DNA of 64,000 bases from the NCBI GenBank assembly GCA_029265615.1, contig JAJUIB010000002.1:107016-171015 (forward strand), written 5' to 3'. A program made the translations under genes and the position numbers. A model generated the notes under the pieces. It did not search any database and was not told the DNA's origin. It saw only the letters and a program-made list of their open reading frames with translations. Below are positions 51,649 to 60,180 of the stretch, piece after piece (positions within the stretch are counted from its first letter, which is position 1; each line of letters starts with the position of its first letter). This DNA is from Spirochaetota bacterium. Lineage in GTDB: Bacteria; Spirochaetota; Spirochaetia; Treponematales; Rectinemataceae.

Positions 51649-51718
51649 AGCCGTTTTTTGCGTTTTCACCGGGCAGACGCTTCTACGCGGGCTCGGTGTT
51701 CACCGCGCCGCTTTATGC

Positions 51719-51747
51719 TTGCTCCGCACCGCGGCAGGGGGTAAAAT
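51719..51747 (+). promoter_or_regulatory. Promoter of the lysophospholipase gene
   Basis: TTGCTC at 51719-51724, 17-base spacer, TAAAAT at 51742-51747, 41 bases before the ATG. Confidence 0.5.
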
Positions 51748-51788
51748 GACGGCGTTGTCTTTGAACGGCCTGCGGCAAGGAGTAGCCC

Positions 51789-52715
51789 ATGAGGATCGAG
51801 CCTTTCACCCTGAATGCATCCGACGGAAAGCAGATATATGTGCACCGGTGGCTTCCCGATGGAACGCCCCGGGCCCTTGTGCTCATCGCGCACGGCATGG
51901 CTGAGCATGGCGCTCGGTATGGCCGCCTTGCGGAGAAGCTCTGTGCCGCCGGCTGCGCGGTCTACGCGCCCGATCACCGGGGGCACGGTAAGACCGCCGC
52001 ATCGTCTATTGAACTTGGATTTTTCGCAGAAAAAAACGGCTTTCTGCGCGTCGTTGAGGATCTCCACGAGCTTGCCCTGGCGGCGGCGCAGGAGCATCCG
52101 GGGTGCAAAGTGTTTTTGTTCGGTCACTCAATGGGCTCGGTGATCGCGCAGGTGTACATCGGCCGCTATGGGCGCGAGCTTTCAGGATGCGCACTTTCGG
52201 GCCTCCCTGCGGCCCCCTCCGCGCCGCTTGCCTTTGTCGGTCGGATGGTCGCGGTGCTTGGTGCCGCTCTACGAGGAAAGCGGACAAAGGCGCCTGCGCT
52301 CGATCAGATGAGCTTTGGAGCCTTCGGCAAGGCCTTCGAGCCTTTGAGAACCAAGTTCGATTGGCTGTCCCGCGATGAGGCCGAGGTGGACAAGTACATC
52401 GCCGACCCGCTGTGCGGGTTTGTGTGTAGCTATGGTTTTTTCAAAGACCTTTTGGATGGACTTACTCTTGCCTATTCCGACCAAAACCTCGCCGCCATCC
52501 CCGCGGATCTTTCGCTCTACCTGTTCGCGGGCTCCATGGATCCCTGCGGCGCAGCGCTTGGAGAGTTCGAAAAGCTTCGCGCCCGCTACGCTGCGCGTGG
52601 GATTCGCGATCTCTCCGCCCGGCTCTACGAGGGGGCGCGCCACGAGGTCATCAACGAGACGAACCGTGAAGAGGTCATGGCCGATCTTGTCGCCTGGATT
52701 GTCGCGCGGCTCTGA
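51789..52715 (+). CDS. Alpha/beta hydrolase, lysophospholipase / monoacylglycerol lipase type
   Basis: A 308-aa Hydrolase_4-type protein. Seen: oxyanion IAHGMAEHGARY (about 33-44), DHRGHGKTA (about 62), nucleophile elbow FGHSMGSVIA (Ser about 116), acid in FAGSMDPCG (Asp about 250) and His in GARHEVINE (about 281). No signal peptide. Such enzymes cut acyl chains from lysophospholipids or monoglycerides. Single gene with AAGGAG before the ATG. Confidence 0.88.
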   Translation: MRIEPFTLNASDGKQIYVHRWLPDGTPRALVLIAHGMAEHGARYGRLAEKLCAAGCAVYAPDHRGHGKTAASSIELGFFAEKNGFLRVVEDLHELALAAAQEHPGCKVFLFGHSMGSVIAQVYIGRYGRELSGCALSGLPAAPSAPLAFVGRMVAVLGAALRGKRTKAPALDQMSFGAFGKAFEPLRTKFDWLSRDEAEVDKYIADPLCGFVCSYGFFKDLLDGLTLAYSDQNLAAIPADLSLYLFAGSMDPCGAALGEFEKLRARYAARGIRDLSARLYEGARHEVINETNREEVMADLVAWIVARL

Positions 52716-52761
52716 AGTTCGGATGTCCTACGCCGTATTCCAGCGGGCATAAGGCGCTTGC

Positions 52762-52792
52762 TTGACCCTTGTGGGGGCAGGCGTACTATAAT
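52762..52792 (+). promoter_or_regulatory. Promoter of pcnB
   Basis: TTGACC at 52762-52767 and a perfect TATAAT at 52787-52792; the spacer of 19 is long, but the -10 is strong. Confidence 0.55.
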
Positions 52793-52830
52793 CCATGCGA
52801 TATTTTTCAGCCTAAGGACGAGGTTCCGCG

Positions 52831-54243
52831 TTGCTCATCCGCTATAGAAGAACCGAGGACGGCAGAGCCGTCGCGAAAGCCCTGGTCTACACCGAAGCGG
52901 AGCACCGCATCGATCGGAGCCGCATTGATCCCGACGCGGTGCGCATCATCGAGCGGCTCCGGGAAAACGGCCACGAGGCCTATATTGTCGGCGGAGCGGT
53001 GCGGGATCTGCTTCTCGGCCGGCGTCCTAAGGATTTCGATATCGTCACCGACGCCGAGCCGTCCCGTATCCGGCGCATTTTTCGCAATGCGCGCGTTATT
53101 GGCCGCCGCTTCCGCCTCGTTCATGTCTATGCAGGGCCGAAGATATTCGAAGTGTCCACCTTTCGCTCCATCGCCAATGGCACGGTCGGCAACGAGTATG
53201 GCACGATGGACGAGGATGCCCTGCGCCGCGACTTTACGCTCAACGCCCTGTATTACGACCCCCTCGAGGCCGTGCTTATCGACTATGTATCGGGCTTCAA
53301 GCACATCGGCAAAAGGCGCATCCAGCCCGTCATTCCCCTCGACACGATTTTTAAAGAAGATCCGGTGCGCATGATCCGTTGTGTGAAATACGCAGCGACC
53401 TCTGGCTTCCGCATTCCTTTCCGCACCCGCCTTGCGATGCGGCGTGACGCCCCCCTCCTCGCCGGCGCTAGCCCTTCGCGACTCACCGAGGAATTTGTAA
53501 AGATACTTGCTTCGGGCGCCTCCGCCGCAATTCTCGCGGGGCTTGCGGATTTCGGTCTGCTTGCCCACATTCTGCCCGCCGTCGACGGGCGCGTGGCGCG
53601 CGGTGCAGGAGGGAGACGCGGGTTTTTCGCCGCGCTTGAGGAACTTGATACCTATGCGGCGGACGGCTCGAAAGAAAAACGCCTTTCCCTTCTTCTTGCG
53701 CATTTTCTCAAGCCCTTTCTCGAGGCCGAGCCTTCTTTTTTGGTCGACGCGCCTGAGGCCTATCAGGAGGCGGTCCGCGAGGCGCGCCTCCTCCTTGCGC
53801 CGCTCAATCCGCCCCGGGTTGAACTCGAGGCGGCGGTGCTGGTCCTCTTCAAAAAGCGCGGCCTTTCTCCGCTCCAACGCCCGCGGCGTCCGGGGCCCGA
53901 GCGCTCGCGGGGCGGCGAGCGTGTCCGGCATGGGGAGCATAGCCAAACGCCGGTTTCACCTCTAGGCATTCCCGATGCCGCCCTTTCCGAGGACTCCTCG
54001 CCGCCCCGCCCGCGTAAGCGGCGGCGAAAACCCGCAAGCAAGAAGGTCGAGGGGGGAGGCGCCACGGGTGATGGTGGATCCCAGACGCCCGTGCCGCCGC
54101 CGCAGGAGGGACATGCCGCGCCGCGGAATGACGGGCCTTTGTCCCCCGGCGCCGCCGGTGCTACCGGGGCGAAGCCTGCGCCGAAGCGGCGCCGCCGCCG
54201 TAAAAAGCCCGCAGATGGCTCGCCCGGAGGCGCGGCCAGCTAG
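52831..54243 (+). CDS. pcnB: Poly(A) polymerase I-like protein with basic C-terminal tail
   Basis: A 470-aa class II nucleotidyltransferase. Seen: YIVGGAVRDLLLGRRPKDFD (about 50-69) with the metal pair FDIVTD, RRDFTLNALYYD (about 137) and EDPVRMIRCVKYAA (about 178). The long neck fits poly(A) polymerase (PcnB) rather than CCA-adding enzyme, though the two are hard to separate by eye. The last ~115 residues are low complexity with basic clusters RPRKRRRKPASKK and PKRRRRRKKP, likely RNA-binding. The start is TTG at 52831, after GGACGAGG; no ATG is close. Confidence 0.85.
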   Translation: MLIRYRRTEDGRAVAKALVYTEAEHRIDRSRIDPDAVRIIERLRENGHEAYIVGGAVRDLLLGRRPKDFDIVTDAEPSRIRRIFRNARVIGRRFRLVHVYAGPKIFEVSTFRSIANGTVGNEYGTMDEDALRRDFTLNALYYDPLEAVLIDYVSGFKHIGKRRIQPVIPLDTIFKEDPVRMIRCVKYAATSGFRIPFRTRLAMRRDAPLLAGASPSRLTEEFVKILASGASAAILAGLADFGLLAHILPAVDGRVARGAGGRRGFFAALEELDTYAADGSKEKRLSLLLAHFLKPFLEAEPSFLVDAPEAYQEAVREARLLLAPLNPPRVELEAAVLVLFKKRGLSPLQRPRRPGPERSRGGERVRHGEHSQTPVSPLGIPDAALSEDSSPPRPRKRRRKPASKKVEGGGATGDGGSQTPVPPPQEGHAAPRNDGPLSPGAAGATGAKPAPKRRRRRKKPADGSPGGAAS

Positions 54244-54271
54244 CACGGGGCGGGGGCTTCGCTTCCCCGCC

Positions 54272-54300
54272 TTGACAAGCAAAGCCGCCCTTTTCAGAAT
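54272..54300 (+). promoter_or_regulatory. Promoter of the DUF4912-GH57 operon, leaderless
   Basis: Perfect TTGACA at 54272-54277, 17-base spacer, CAGAAT at 54295-54300, then six bases to the GTG start. Confidence 0.7.
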
Positions 54301-54306
54301 AGCCCC

Positions 54307-55014
54307 GTGACCTCGGAGAAGTTCGAATCTTTGTCCGACGAGGAGCTCTATGCCCTTGCCGACAAGATGGGTCTCGATCTACCCCCCGGCCTTGCGCGTG
54401 TGTTCGTTGCCGAGGAAATTCTCGAGGCGCTTGAAGAAGACAGCCTCGAGCGCCGTTCCTCTGCAAGCGCGCCGATGCATGTCGACGAGAAGAAGTTCTC
54501 CTGCTCCGATGCCTTGAGCGGTGTCGACGAGTGCCGCGCCTCCGCAGCCTTTGCCGACCGCCGCTACAACGAGACCATGATCCGCGCCCTGGTGCGGGAT
54601 CCCTCCTGGGCCTTTGCCTATTGGGACATCGCCGAGGCCGATCGTTCGGCGCTCCACGCGGATGGGGTCGCTTCGCTTTTTCTCCGTGTTGTCGAGCTCG
54701 ACGAAGGGGGTGAAAGCGCGCGGGAGTTTTTCGACATCCCCATCAGCGAGGGGGATGCGCAATGGTACATCAATCTGCCGCATGCCAAGGCGCGCTATCG
54801 CATTGAGCTCCGCTTGCGTAGCGGTAGCCGTTCGCGTCTTCTGGCACGATCCACTGCGCTCAGCGTTCCGCGGCAGACCCTCGAGTTCCACGCCACAGCG
54901 CTCGACGCGCGGTCTAGCGAACTCCTCAGGCTCTCGGGGCTCGAGGGTCTCGGCATCGAGCCACCCCCTGCCGGCAACCCGCTCCGCATTCTTTCAGGCG
55001 GAGAGGGCGAGTAA
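54307..55014 (+). CDS. DUF4912 domain protein
   Basis: A 235-aa protein. N-terminal helical SAP/LEM-like start (ESLSDEELYALADKMGLDLP), then the DUF4912 core: RDPSWAFAYWDIAEADRSAL and WYINLPHAKARYRIELRLRS. The GTG start is fixed by the promoter six bases before it. It is followed nine bases later by the GH57 gene, an arrangement common in treponemes, which hints at a shared role in glycogen-like polysaccharide handling. Function unknown. Confidence 0.8.
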   Translation: MTSEKFESLSDEELYALADKMGLDLPPGLARVFVAEEILEALEEDSLERRSSASAPMHVDEKKFSCSDALSGVDECRASAAFADRRYNETMIRALVRDPSWAFAYWDIAEADRSALHADGVASLFLRVVELDEGGESAREFFDIPISEGDAQWYINLPHAKARYRIELRLRSGSRSRLLARSTALSVPRQTLEFHATALDARSSELLRLSGLEGLGIEPPPAGNPLRILSGGEGE

Positions 55015-55023
55015 GGAGTAGCA

Positions 55024-56610
55024 ATGTATTCCGGTTATCTCGCGCTTGTGCTCAATGCGCACCTTCCCTTTGTCCGACAACCGGAATATCCGCGCTTCCT
55101 CGAGGAGCGCTGGCTGTTTGAGGCGCTCTCTGAGACCTACCTTCCCCTGTTGCGGGTGTTCAGACGGCTCGAGGCGGACAATGTGCCGTGGAAGCTCACG
55201 ATGAGCCTATCCCCGACCTTGTGCGCGATGCTGTCCGATCAACTCCTTGCCGAGCGCTATCGGTCCTACCTCGAGCTCCAGGTGGAGCTCGCCGCGAAGG
55301 AGTGCGCGCGTGTAGGCGACGATCCCGTTTTCGGCCCGCTTGCGCAGCTCTACGAGGGGCTGTACCGCGCCAATTGGGCGGATTTTGAGGATCTGTATGG
55401 GCGCGACGTTCTTAGCGCCTTCGACTATCACTATAAGCGTGGACGGCTCGAGCTCATTACCTCCGCGGCGACGCACGCGTTTCTCCCGCTCTACCGCGAC
55501 TGTCCTGAGGCGATTTCCGCGCAAATCGAAACTGCAATTGTCGCGCACCGCCGCGCCTTCGGAAAGCATCCTGCGGGTTTTTGGCTACCGCAACTCGGCT
55601 GGTATCCCGGAATCGACGCGACACTCCGCGCCTACAACATCCAGTACAGTGTGGTGACGACCCGCGGCGCGCTTCTCGGCGAGCCTACGCCGCGCATGGG
55701 GTCGTTTGCGCCTGTTGCGACGCCCGCGGGGCTTGTCGCCTTCATCCGCGACGCCGCAGCGACCGAGTCGGTTTGTTCCGAGCTTACAGGCTATCCCGCC
55801 GATCCGGTGTATCGCGACTTTTACCGCGATATCGGCTTCGACCTTCCGCTTGACTATATCGCACCCTACATTGAGGAAGGCGGGGTGCGGATTTTCACCG
55901 GCTTCAAGTACTGGGCGGTGACGGGGCGCACCGATCAAAAACGCCCCTACGATGCCGAAGCGGCAGGGCTGCGTGCGGATGAGCACGCCGCGTTGTTTCT
56001 CAAGGAACGTCATGCGGCGGCATGCAGAGCTTCCGCCGCCCTTGACCGCCCCGCGCTTATGGTTTGCCCTTACGATGCGGAGCTTTTCGGCCACTGGTGG
56101 TTCGAAGGACCCCTGTGGCTCGAGTCGCTGTTCCGCCGCGCGGCCGCAGAGCCGGGCCTCAAGCTCGCGACGCTCGGCGAGTATCACAGGCTCTATCCCG
56201 AATCCCAGGTTTCCGAGCCAGAATTTTCGTCCTGGAGCGACGGCGGCTACGCCGAAGTGTGGCTCGATGGCGCGAACGACTGGATCTACCGCCATGTCTT
56301 CAAGGCGATCGAGCGCATGACGGAACTCGCCGAGCGCTTCCCGAACGAGACGGGGCTCCGAGAGCGCATTCTCAATCAGGCCGCTCGGGAGGTGCTTCTC
56401 ATGATGAGCTCGGACTGGCCCCTCCTCATGCGGGCCGGAAAGTCGGGTGCCTTTGCTCGCGGCAGGATCGAGGACGCGGTGTCCAATTTCGACCGAATAT
56501 ACGAAATGCTCTCGTCGAACACGGTGGGCACCGAGTGGATAACCCGGCTCGAGAAGCGTGACAATGTGTTCCCCGACATCAACTACCGCGTGTTCCGCAA
56601 AAAGCGGTAG
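55024..56610 (+). CDS. GH57/DUF1957 family protein, branching-enzyme-like, nucleophile Glu replaced by Gln
   Basis: A 528-aa GH57 beta/alpha-barrel protein of the 1,4-alpha-glucan branching enzyme type. Seen: LNAHLPFVRQPEYP (region 1), GFWLPQLGWYPGI (about 189-201) and VCPYDAELFGHWWFEGP (about 345-361), which carries the acid/base Asp, then the DUF1957 helical C-domain (WIYRHVFKAIERMTEL, SSDWPLLMRAGKSGAFA). In active members the second motif is WLPE; here the codon is CAA, so the nucleophile is Gln. The protein may be inactive, altered in chemistry, or a carbohydrate-binding partner. Coupled to the DUF4912 gene. Confidence 0.88.
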   Translation: MYSGYLALVLNAHLPFVRQPEYPRFLEERWLFEALSETYLPLLRVFRRLEADNVPWKLTMSLSPTLCAMLSDQLLAERYRSYLELQVELAAKECARVGDDPVFGPLAQLYEGLYRANWADFEDLYGRDVLSAFDYHYKRGRLELITSAATHAFLPLYRDCPEAISAQIETAIVAHRRAFGKHPAGFWLPQLGWYPGIDATLRAYNIQYSVVTTRGALLGEPTPRMGSFAPVATPAGLVAFIRDAAATESVCSELTGYPADPVYRDFYRDIGFDLPLDYIAPYIEEGGVRIFTGFKYWAVTGRTDQKRPYDAEAAGLRADEHAALFLKERHAAACRASAALDRPALMVCPYDAELFGHWWFEGPLWLESLFRRAAAEPGLKLATLGEYHRLYPESQVSEPEFSSWSDGGYAEVWLDGANDWIYRHVFKAIERMTELAERFPNETGLRERILNQAAREVLLMMSSDWPLLMRAGKSGAFARGRIEDAVSNFDRIYEMLSSNTVGTEWITRLEKRDNVFPDINYRVFRKKR

Positions 56611-56666
56611 GGCGCAAAGCGGCGCATGCCGCTTTGCGTGTGGCTTCGGGGCAGCGGAGGTGAGCC

Positions 56667-57179
56667 GTGGCACGGCAGGGACGGGATCAGCCTAAAACGA
56701 ATGCGGTCCGCATCCTCGAGCACCTTGGCATTGCGCATCGTCTTGTCGCCTACGAGGTTGATGAGGACGATCTGTCTGCGACCGCCGCCGCGGCCAAGAT
56801 CGGCCTTCCCGCCGAGCGGGTCTTTAAGACCCTCGCCCTCCGCGGTGCCTCGGGGGGCGTGTTTTTCGCCTGCGTGCCGGGAGACGCGGAGATAGACCTC
56901 AAAAAGGCGGCTCGGGTAGCGGGCGAAAAGAGCGTCGAACTCCTCTCCCTCAAGGACCTCACACCGACAACGGGTTACCTCCGGGGTGGTTGCTCGCCTC
57001 TCGGGGCGAAGCGCAAATTCCCCGTCTATGTCGACGAAACCGCCCAACTCTTTGAGGAGATTTCTGTGAGCGCGGGGCTCCGCGGGCTCCAGGTGCTCCT
57101 TGCGCCCGACGACCTTGTACGTGCGGCGAGCGAGCAGCCCGGGGGTGTGGCCCGGGCTAGCTACGCCGATCTCGTGTAG
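56667..57179 (+). CDS. ybaK: YbaK/EbsC-type aminoacyl-tRNA deacylase
   Basis: A 170-aa YbaK-fold protein that in this family removes Cys from Cys-tRNA(Pro). Seen: KTNAVRILEHLGIAHRLV at the start, RVFKTLALRG with the catalytic Lys, and TTGYLRGGCSPLGAKRKFP (the family GYxxGGxxPxG). GTG start with GGAGG six bases ahead. Lies between GH57 and a convergent lpd gene, 56 bases after GH57. Confidence 0.9.
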   Translation: MARQGRDQPKTNAVRILEHLGIAHRLVAYEVDEDDLSATAAAAKIGLPAERVFKTLALRGASGGVFFACVPGDAEIDLKKAARVAGEKSVELLSLKDLTPTTGYLRGGCSPLGAKRKFPVYVDETAQLFEEISVSAGLRGLQVLLAPDDLVRAASEQPGGVARASYADLV

Positions 57180-57182
57180 TAG

Positions 57183-58541
57183 CTACAGATCCAGTTCCCA
57201 GGCTGCTTCGCGGATGAGTTCGGAGACGGTGGGGTGGGGGAGGATTGCCTCGCGGAGTTCGCACACCTGCGCGCCGCGCGCGACGAGGGGCTGGAGACCC
57301 CATATCATCTCGCCCGCGTAGGGCGCAACCAGGGTTGCGCCGAGGAGGCGGCCAGAGCCTTTTTCTGCAAGGAGCTTCACCGCACCCTGGGCGGTCTGCC
57401 CGTTTTCCGCGAGGAATCTGCCCGAGACGCGGGCGGGAAGAACCGCTTTGACGCATTCGACGCCTCCCGCCGTCGCTTCCGCCTCCGTCATGCCGACGCC
57501 CGCGCATTCAGGATCGCCGTAGACGACCCAGGGGACCGCCTTCCAGGCGAAGGGCCGGGGGTGGCCGAGCACCGCCTCGACGGCGATCTCGCCCATCGCG
57601 CTTGCCGCATGCGCAAGGAGGGCGCGGCCCGTGACGTCGCCCACCGCGTAGACGCCCGGCACGTTTGTCCGCATGGAGTCGTCGACGACAATGCCCTTGG
57701 GCGAGAAGGCGATGCCCGCCTCTTCGAGCCCGATGCCCGCAAGGGCGGGGCGGCGGCCGGTCGCAATAAGGATGAGGTCGCCTTCGGCGTGCTTTGCCTC
57801 GCCCGCTTTCTCGTAGTGGACGGTGCCGCCTTCGATGCGTTCGACGCGGGCCCCCGTCTCGATGCCCATGCCGCGAAGCGTCCGTTTGAAGACGGCCGTG
57901 AGCTCCTTGTCCATGAATGGAAGGATTTCCGGGAGCATCTCGATGACGGTGACCGCGCAGCCTACGTTTGCGAAAAACGAGGCGAACTCGATACCGATGA
58001 CGCCGCCGCCCACGACGACGAGCCGCTCAGGCGGGCTTTCGAGGCCGAGAAGTCCGTCGCTCGTGACGACCCGGGGGTTCCCCTCGATGCCGGGGATGGG
58101 GGGGAGGGCGGGCGTCGAGCCTGTCGCGATGATCACGTTGGAGGCTTCTTCAGAGCGGCCGTCATCGAGGATCACGCGATGTCCGGATGCGCTGCGGTCC
58201 ATAAGCCGCGCGTTTCCCTTCCATATCTCGGCGCCGTACTTCTTTACGGAGAATTCAATGCCGGCGCGGAGCTTGCTGACGACGTCGTCCTTCCATGCCG
58301 CCGCGGCGCCAAAGTCGAAGCCAAGCCCTTCCGCCCTGAGGCCGAACTTCGTCCCCTCTTTGGCGTGCTTGTAGAGCTTCGCGCCTGCAAGGAGGCTCTT
58401 TGTGGGGATGCAGCCGCGGTTCAGGCAGGTGCCGCCGAGCTCGTCCTTTTCTATGAGCAAAACCGAAAGACCGGCGGCGCCGGCCCGTTCGGCGGCGACA
58501 TAGCCGCCCGGCCCGCCGCCGAGAATGATGAGGTCACGCAT
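57183..58541 (-). CDS. lpd: Dihydrolipoyl dehydrogenase
   Basis: A 452-aa FAD/NAD flavoprotein disulfide oxidoreductase. Seen: FAD site ILGGGPGGYVAAERAG (6-21), redox pair GTCLNRGCIPTK (37-48), NAD site VVVGGGVIGIEFASFF (about 173-188), YAVGDVTGRALLAHAA, and the C-terminal active-site HPTVSELIREA. It oxidises the lipoyl group of 2-oxo acid dehydrogenase or glycine cleavage complexes; none of their other genes is in this window. Convergent with ybaK (three bases apart). Confidence 0.92.
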   Translation of the reverse strand: MRDLIILGGGPGGYVAAERAGAAGLSVLLIEKDELGGTCLNRGCIPTKSLLAGAKLYKHAKEGTKFGLRAEGLGFDFGAAAAWKDDVVSKLRAGIEFSVKKYGAEIWKGNARLMDRSASGHRVILDDGRSEEASNVIIATGSTPALPPIPGIEGNPRVVTSDGLLGLESPPERLVVVGGGVIGIEFASFFANVGCAVTVIEMLPEILPFMDKELTAVFKRTLRGMGIETGARVERIEGGTVHYEKAGEAKHAEGDLILIATGRRPALAGIGLEEAGIAFSPKGIVVDDSMRTNVPGVYAVGDVTGRALLAHAASAMGEIAVEAVLGHPRPFAWKAVPWVVYGDPECAGVGMTEAEATAGGVECVKAVLPARVSGRFLAENGQTAQGAVKLLAEKGSGRLLGATLVAPYAGEMIWGLQPLVARGAQVCELREAILPHPTVSELIREAAWELDL

Positions 58542-58610
58542 GCCTTCGAGCCTAGCCGCGCGGAAGGCCGGTCGTCAACCGGCGCCTGTAGGCCCGCGCG
58601 GCGGAGGCTC

Positions 58611-58640
58611 TTGATTCTCCTCCCCTCGGCGTGGCAGTAT
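58611..58640 (+). promoter_or_regulatory. Promoter of purB, leaderless
   Basis: TTGATT at 58611-58616, 18-base spacer, CAGTAT at 58635-58640, then five bases to the ATG at 58646. It argues against the in-frame GTG at 58631, which would lie inside the spacer and -10. Confidence 0.5.
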
Positions 58641-58645
58641 GGGAC

Positions 58646-60070
58646 ATGGAGCCCCGCGACATCTTCGATAATCTTTCTCCCCTCGACCATCGTTATTGGA
58701 ACGCCAACAGGGAGGTCTTCGACGCCCTCTCGGCCCGTCTTTCCGAAAAAGCCCAGGTCCGCTGGCAGGCGCGCGTCGAGGGCGCCCTCCTTGAAACCCA
58801 CCTGGAACTCCGCGGCAGGTCGGATCCCGAGCTCTCCCGCGCGATAGCCCGCGCCGCCGAGGGCATCGATCCGGCCGAGGTCGCCGCGGAGGAGGAAAAG
58901 ACCCGCCACAACATCCGCGCGCTCGTCAACGTGCTACAGCGCAGGCTACCCACTGACCTTGCGCCCCTCGTTCACCTCGGCGCGACGAGCGTTGACATCC
59001 TCGACACGGCACGTGCCCTGTCGATCCGCGCGGCGGTCCGCGAAGTCCTTTTGCCACTCCTTGCGCGCGTGGAGCTTGAGCTCTGCCGTTTCGCCGTGGA
59101 CGAAGCCGAGACGCCGCAGGTGGGCCGCACCCATGGCCAGCATGCGGTGCCGCTCACTTTTGGCTTCGCGATGGCCGAATACGCAAGCCGCCTCGGCAAG
59201 TGCATCCTCCGCGCCGACGAGCTTGCAGGTGCCCTTGTCGGAAAGCTTGCGGGCGCGGTTGGATCGTACAATGCGCTTTCGATGAGCTATCCGGATCCCG
59301 AGGCCGTCGAGAGGAAATTTCTTGCTCGGCTTGATCTTGTGCCTTCCGAGCATGCGACCCAGCTCGCCGAGCCTGAGCCGATGCTCCGGCTCCTCCTCGA
59401 GCTCAACTGCGCCTTTGGCGTGATCGCGAACCTCGCGGATGACCTCCGGAACCTCCAGCGGACGGAGATCGGCGAGGTTCGCGAGTCCTTTGGCGAGGCG
59501 CAGGTCGGTTCCTCGACAATGCCGCAGAAGCGGAATCCCTGGAACTCAGAGCACGTGAAGAGCCTTTGGAAGGCCTTCTGCCCCCGCGTCCAGACCTTCT
59601 TTATGGACCAGATATCCGAGCACCAGCGCGATCTCACCAATTCCGCGAGCGAACGCTTCGTCGTGGAATACCTCGCAGGCCTCGCTGCTGCGGCGAACCG
59701 CATGCTTTCGGTGCTCCGCGGCCTCGTCGTCGATCGCGAGCGCATGGCGCAGAACCTCGCCCTGACGGGCGGCGCGGTTCTCGCCGAACCCGCCTACATT
59801 CTTCTCGCTGAGGCGGGGCTTCCCGACGCCCACGAGCGGCTCCGTCGCATCACGCTTGCTGCCGAGCGCGAGGGGCTTTCGCTCGCGGAGGCGATCGCGC
59901 GCGAGCCTGAGGCAGAGGCGGCCGTCACGACGCGGCTTTCGGCGCTCGGCCTTCCGCCCGCCACTCAGTTCTTTGCCGATCCCGCGGCCTACCGCGGCCG
60001 AGCCGCGGAAAAGGCGCGCGCGATCGGAGAGAAATACCGCGCCCTTGTCGCGCGCTTTACCACGTCCTAA
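58646..60070 (+). CDS. purB: Adenylosuccinate lyase
   Basis: A 474-aa member of the fumarase/aspartase superfamily. Seen: LDHRYWNANREVFD start, TRHNIRALVN, VHLGATSVDILDT, GRTHGQHAVPLTFG, and the superfamily signature GSSTMPQKRNPWNSE (about 284-298). It cleaves SAICAR and adenylosuccinate, so it acts both in IMP synthesis and in AMP formation with PurA. First gene of the purine block; the ATG at 58646 is chosen because a promoter -10 ends five bases before it. Confidence 0.93.
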   Translation: MEPRDIFDNLSPLDHRYWNANREVFDALSARLSEKAQVRWQARVEGALLETHLELRGRSDPELSRAIARAAEGIDPAEVAAEEEKTRHNIRALVNVLQRRLPTDLAPLVHLGATSVDILDTARALSIRAAVREVLLPLLARVELELCRFAVDEAETPQVGRTHGQHAVPLTFGFAMAEYASRLGKCILRADELAGALVGKLAGAVGSYNALSMSYPDPEAVERKFLARLDLVPSEHATQLAEPEPMLRLLLELNCAFGVIANLADDLRNLQRTEIGEVRESFGEAQVGSSTMPQKRNPWNSEHVKSLWKAFCPRVQTFFMDQISEHQRDLTNSASERFVVEYLAGLAAAANRMLSVLRGLVVDRERMAQNLALTGGAVLAEPAYILLAEAGLPDAHERLRRITLAAEREGLSLAEAIAREPEAEAAVTTRLSALGLPPATQFFADPAAYRGRAAEKARAIGEKYRALVARFTTS

Positions 60071-60074
60071 ACAG

Positions 60075-60180
60075 GGTCCGTCCGGCCATCCCGCGCGCCG
60101 GCTCCGGGCCGGCCCGCGAAGGCGGGGCCGGCGGACGTAGCGATAGCCACGCGGGGCCCTGCCCCGACCGGAGAGAACCC
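60075..60180 (+). other. G/C-rich hairpin leader before guaB
   Basis: GTCCGTCCGGCC (60076-60087) pairs with GGCCGGCGGAC (about 60126-60136) with one bulge, enclosing CCCGC-GAAG-GCGGG. No T-run and no known purine-aptamer sequence. It may stabilise the RNA or attenuate; guaB has a GGAGAG ribosome site just after it. Confidence 0.4.

Noticed and set aside
57234..58847. A 537-codon plus-strand open frame opposite lpd
   Set aside because: Antisense shadow; crosses the purB promoter and start; no family resemblance.
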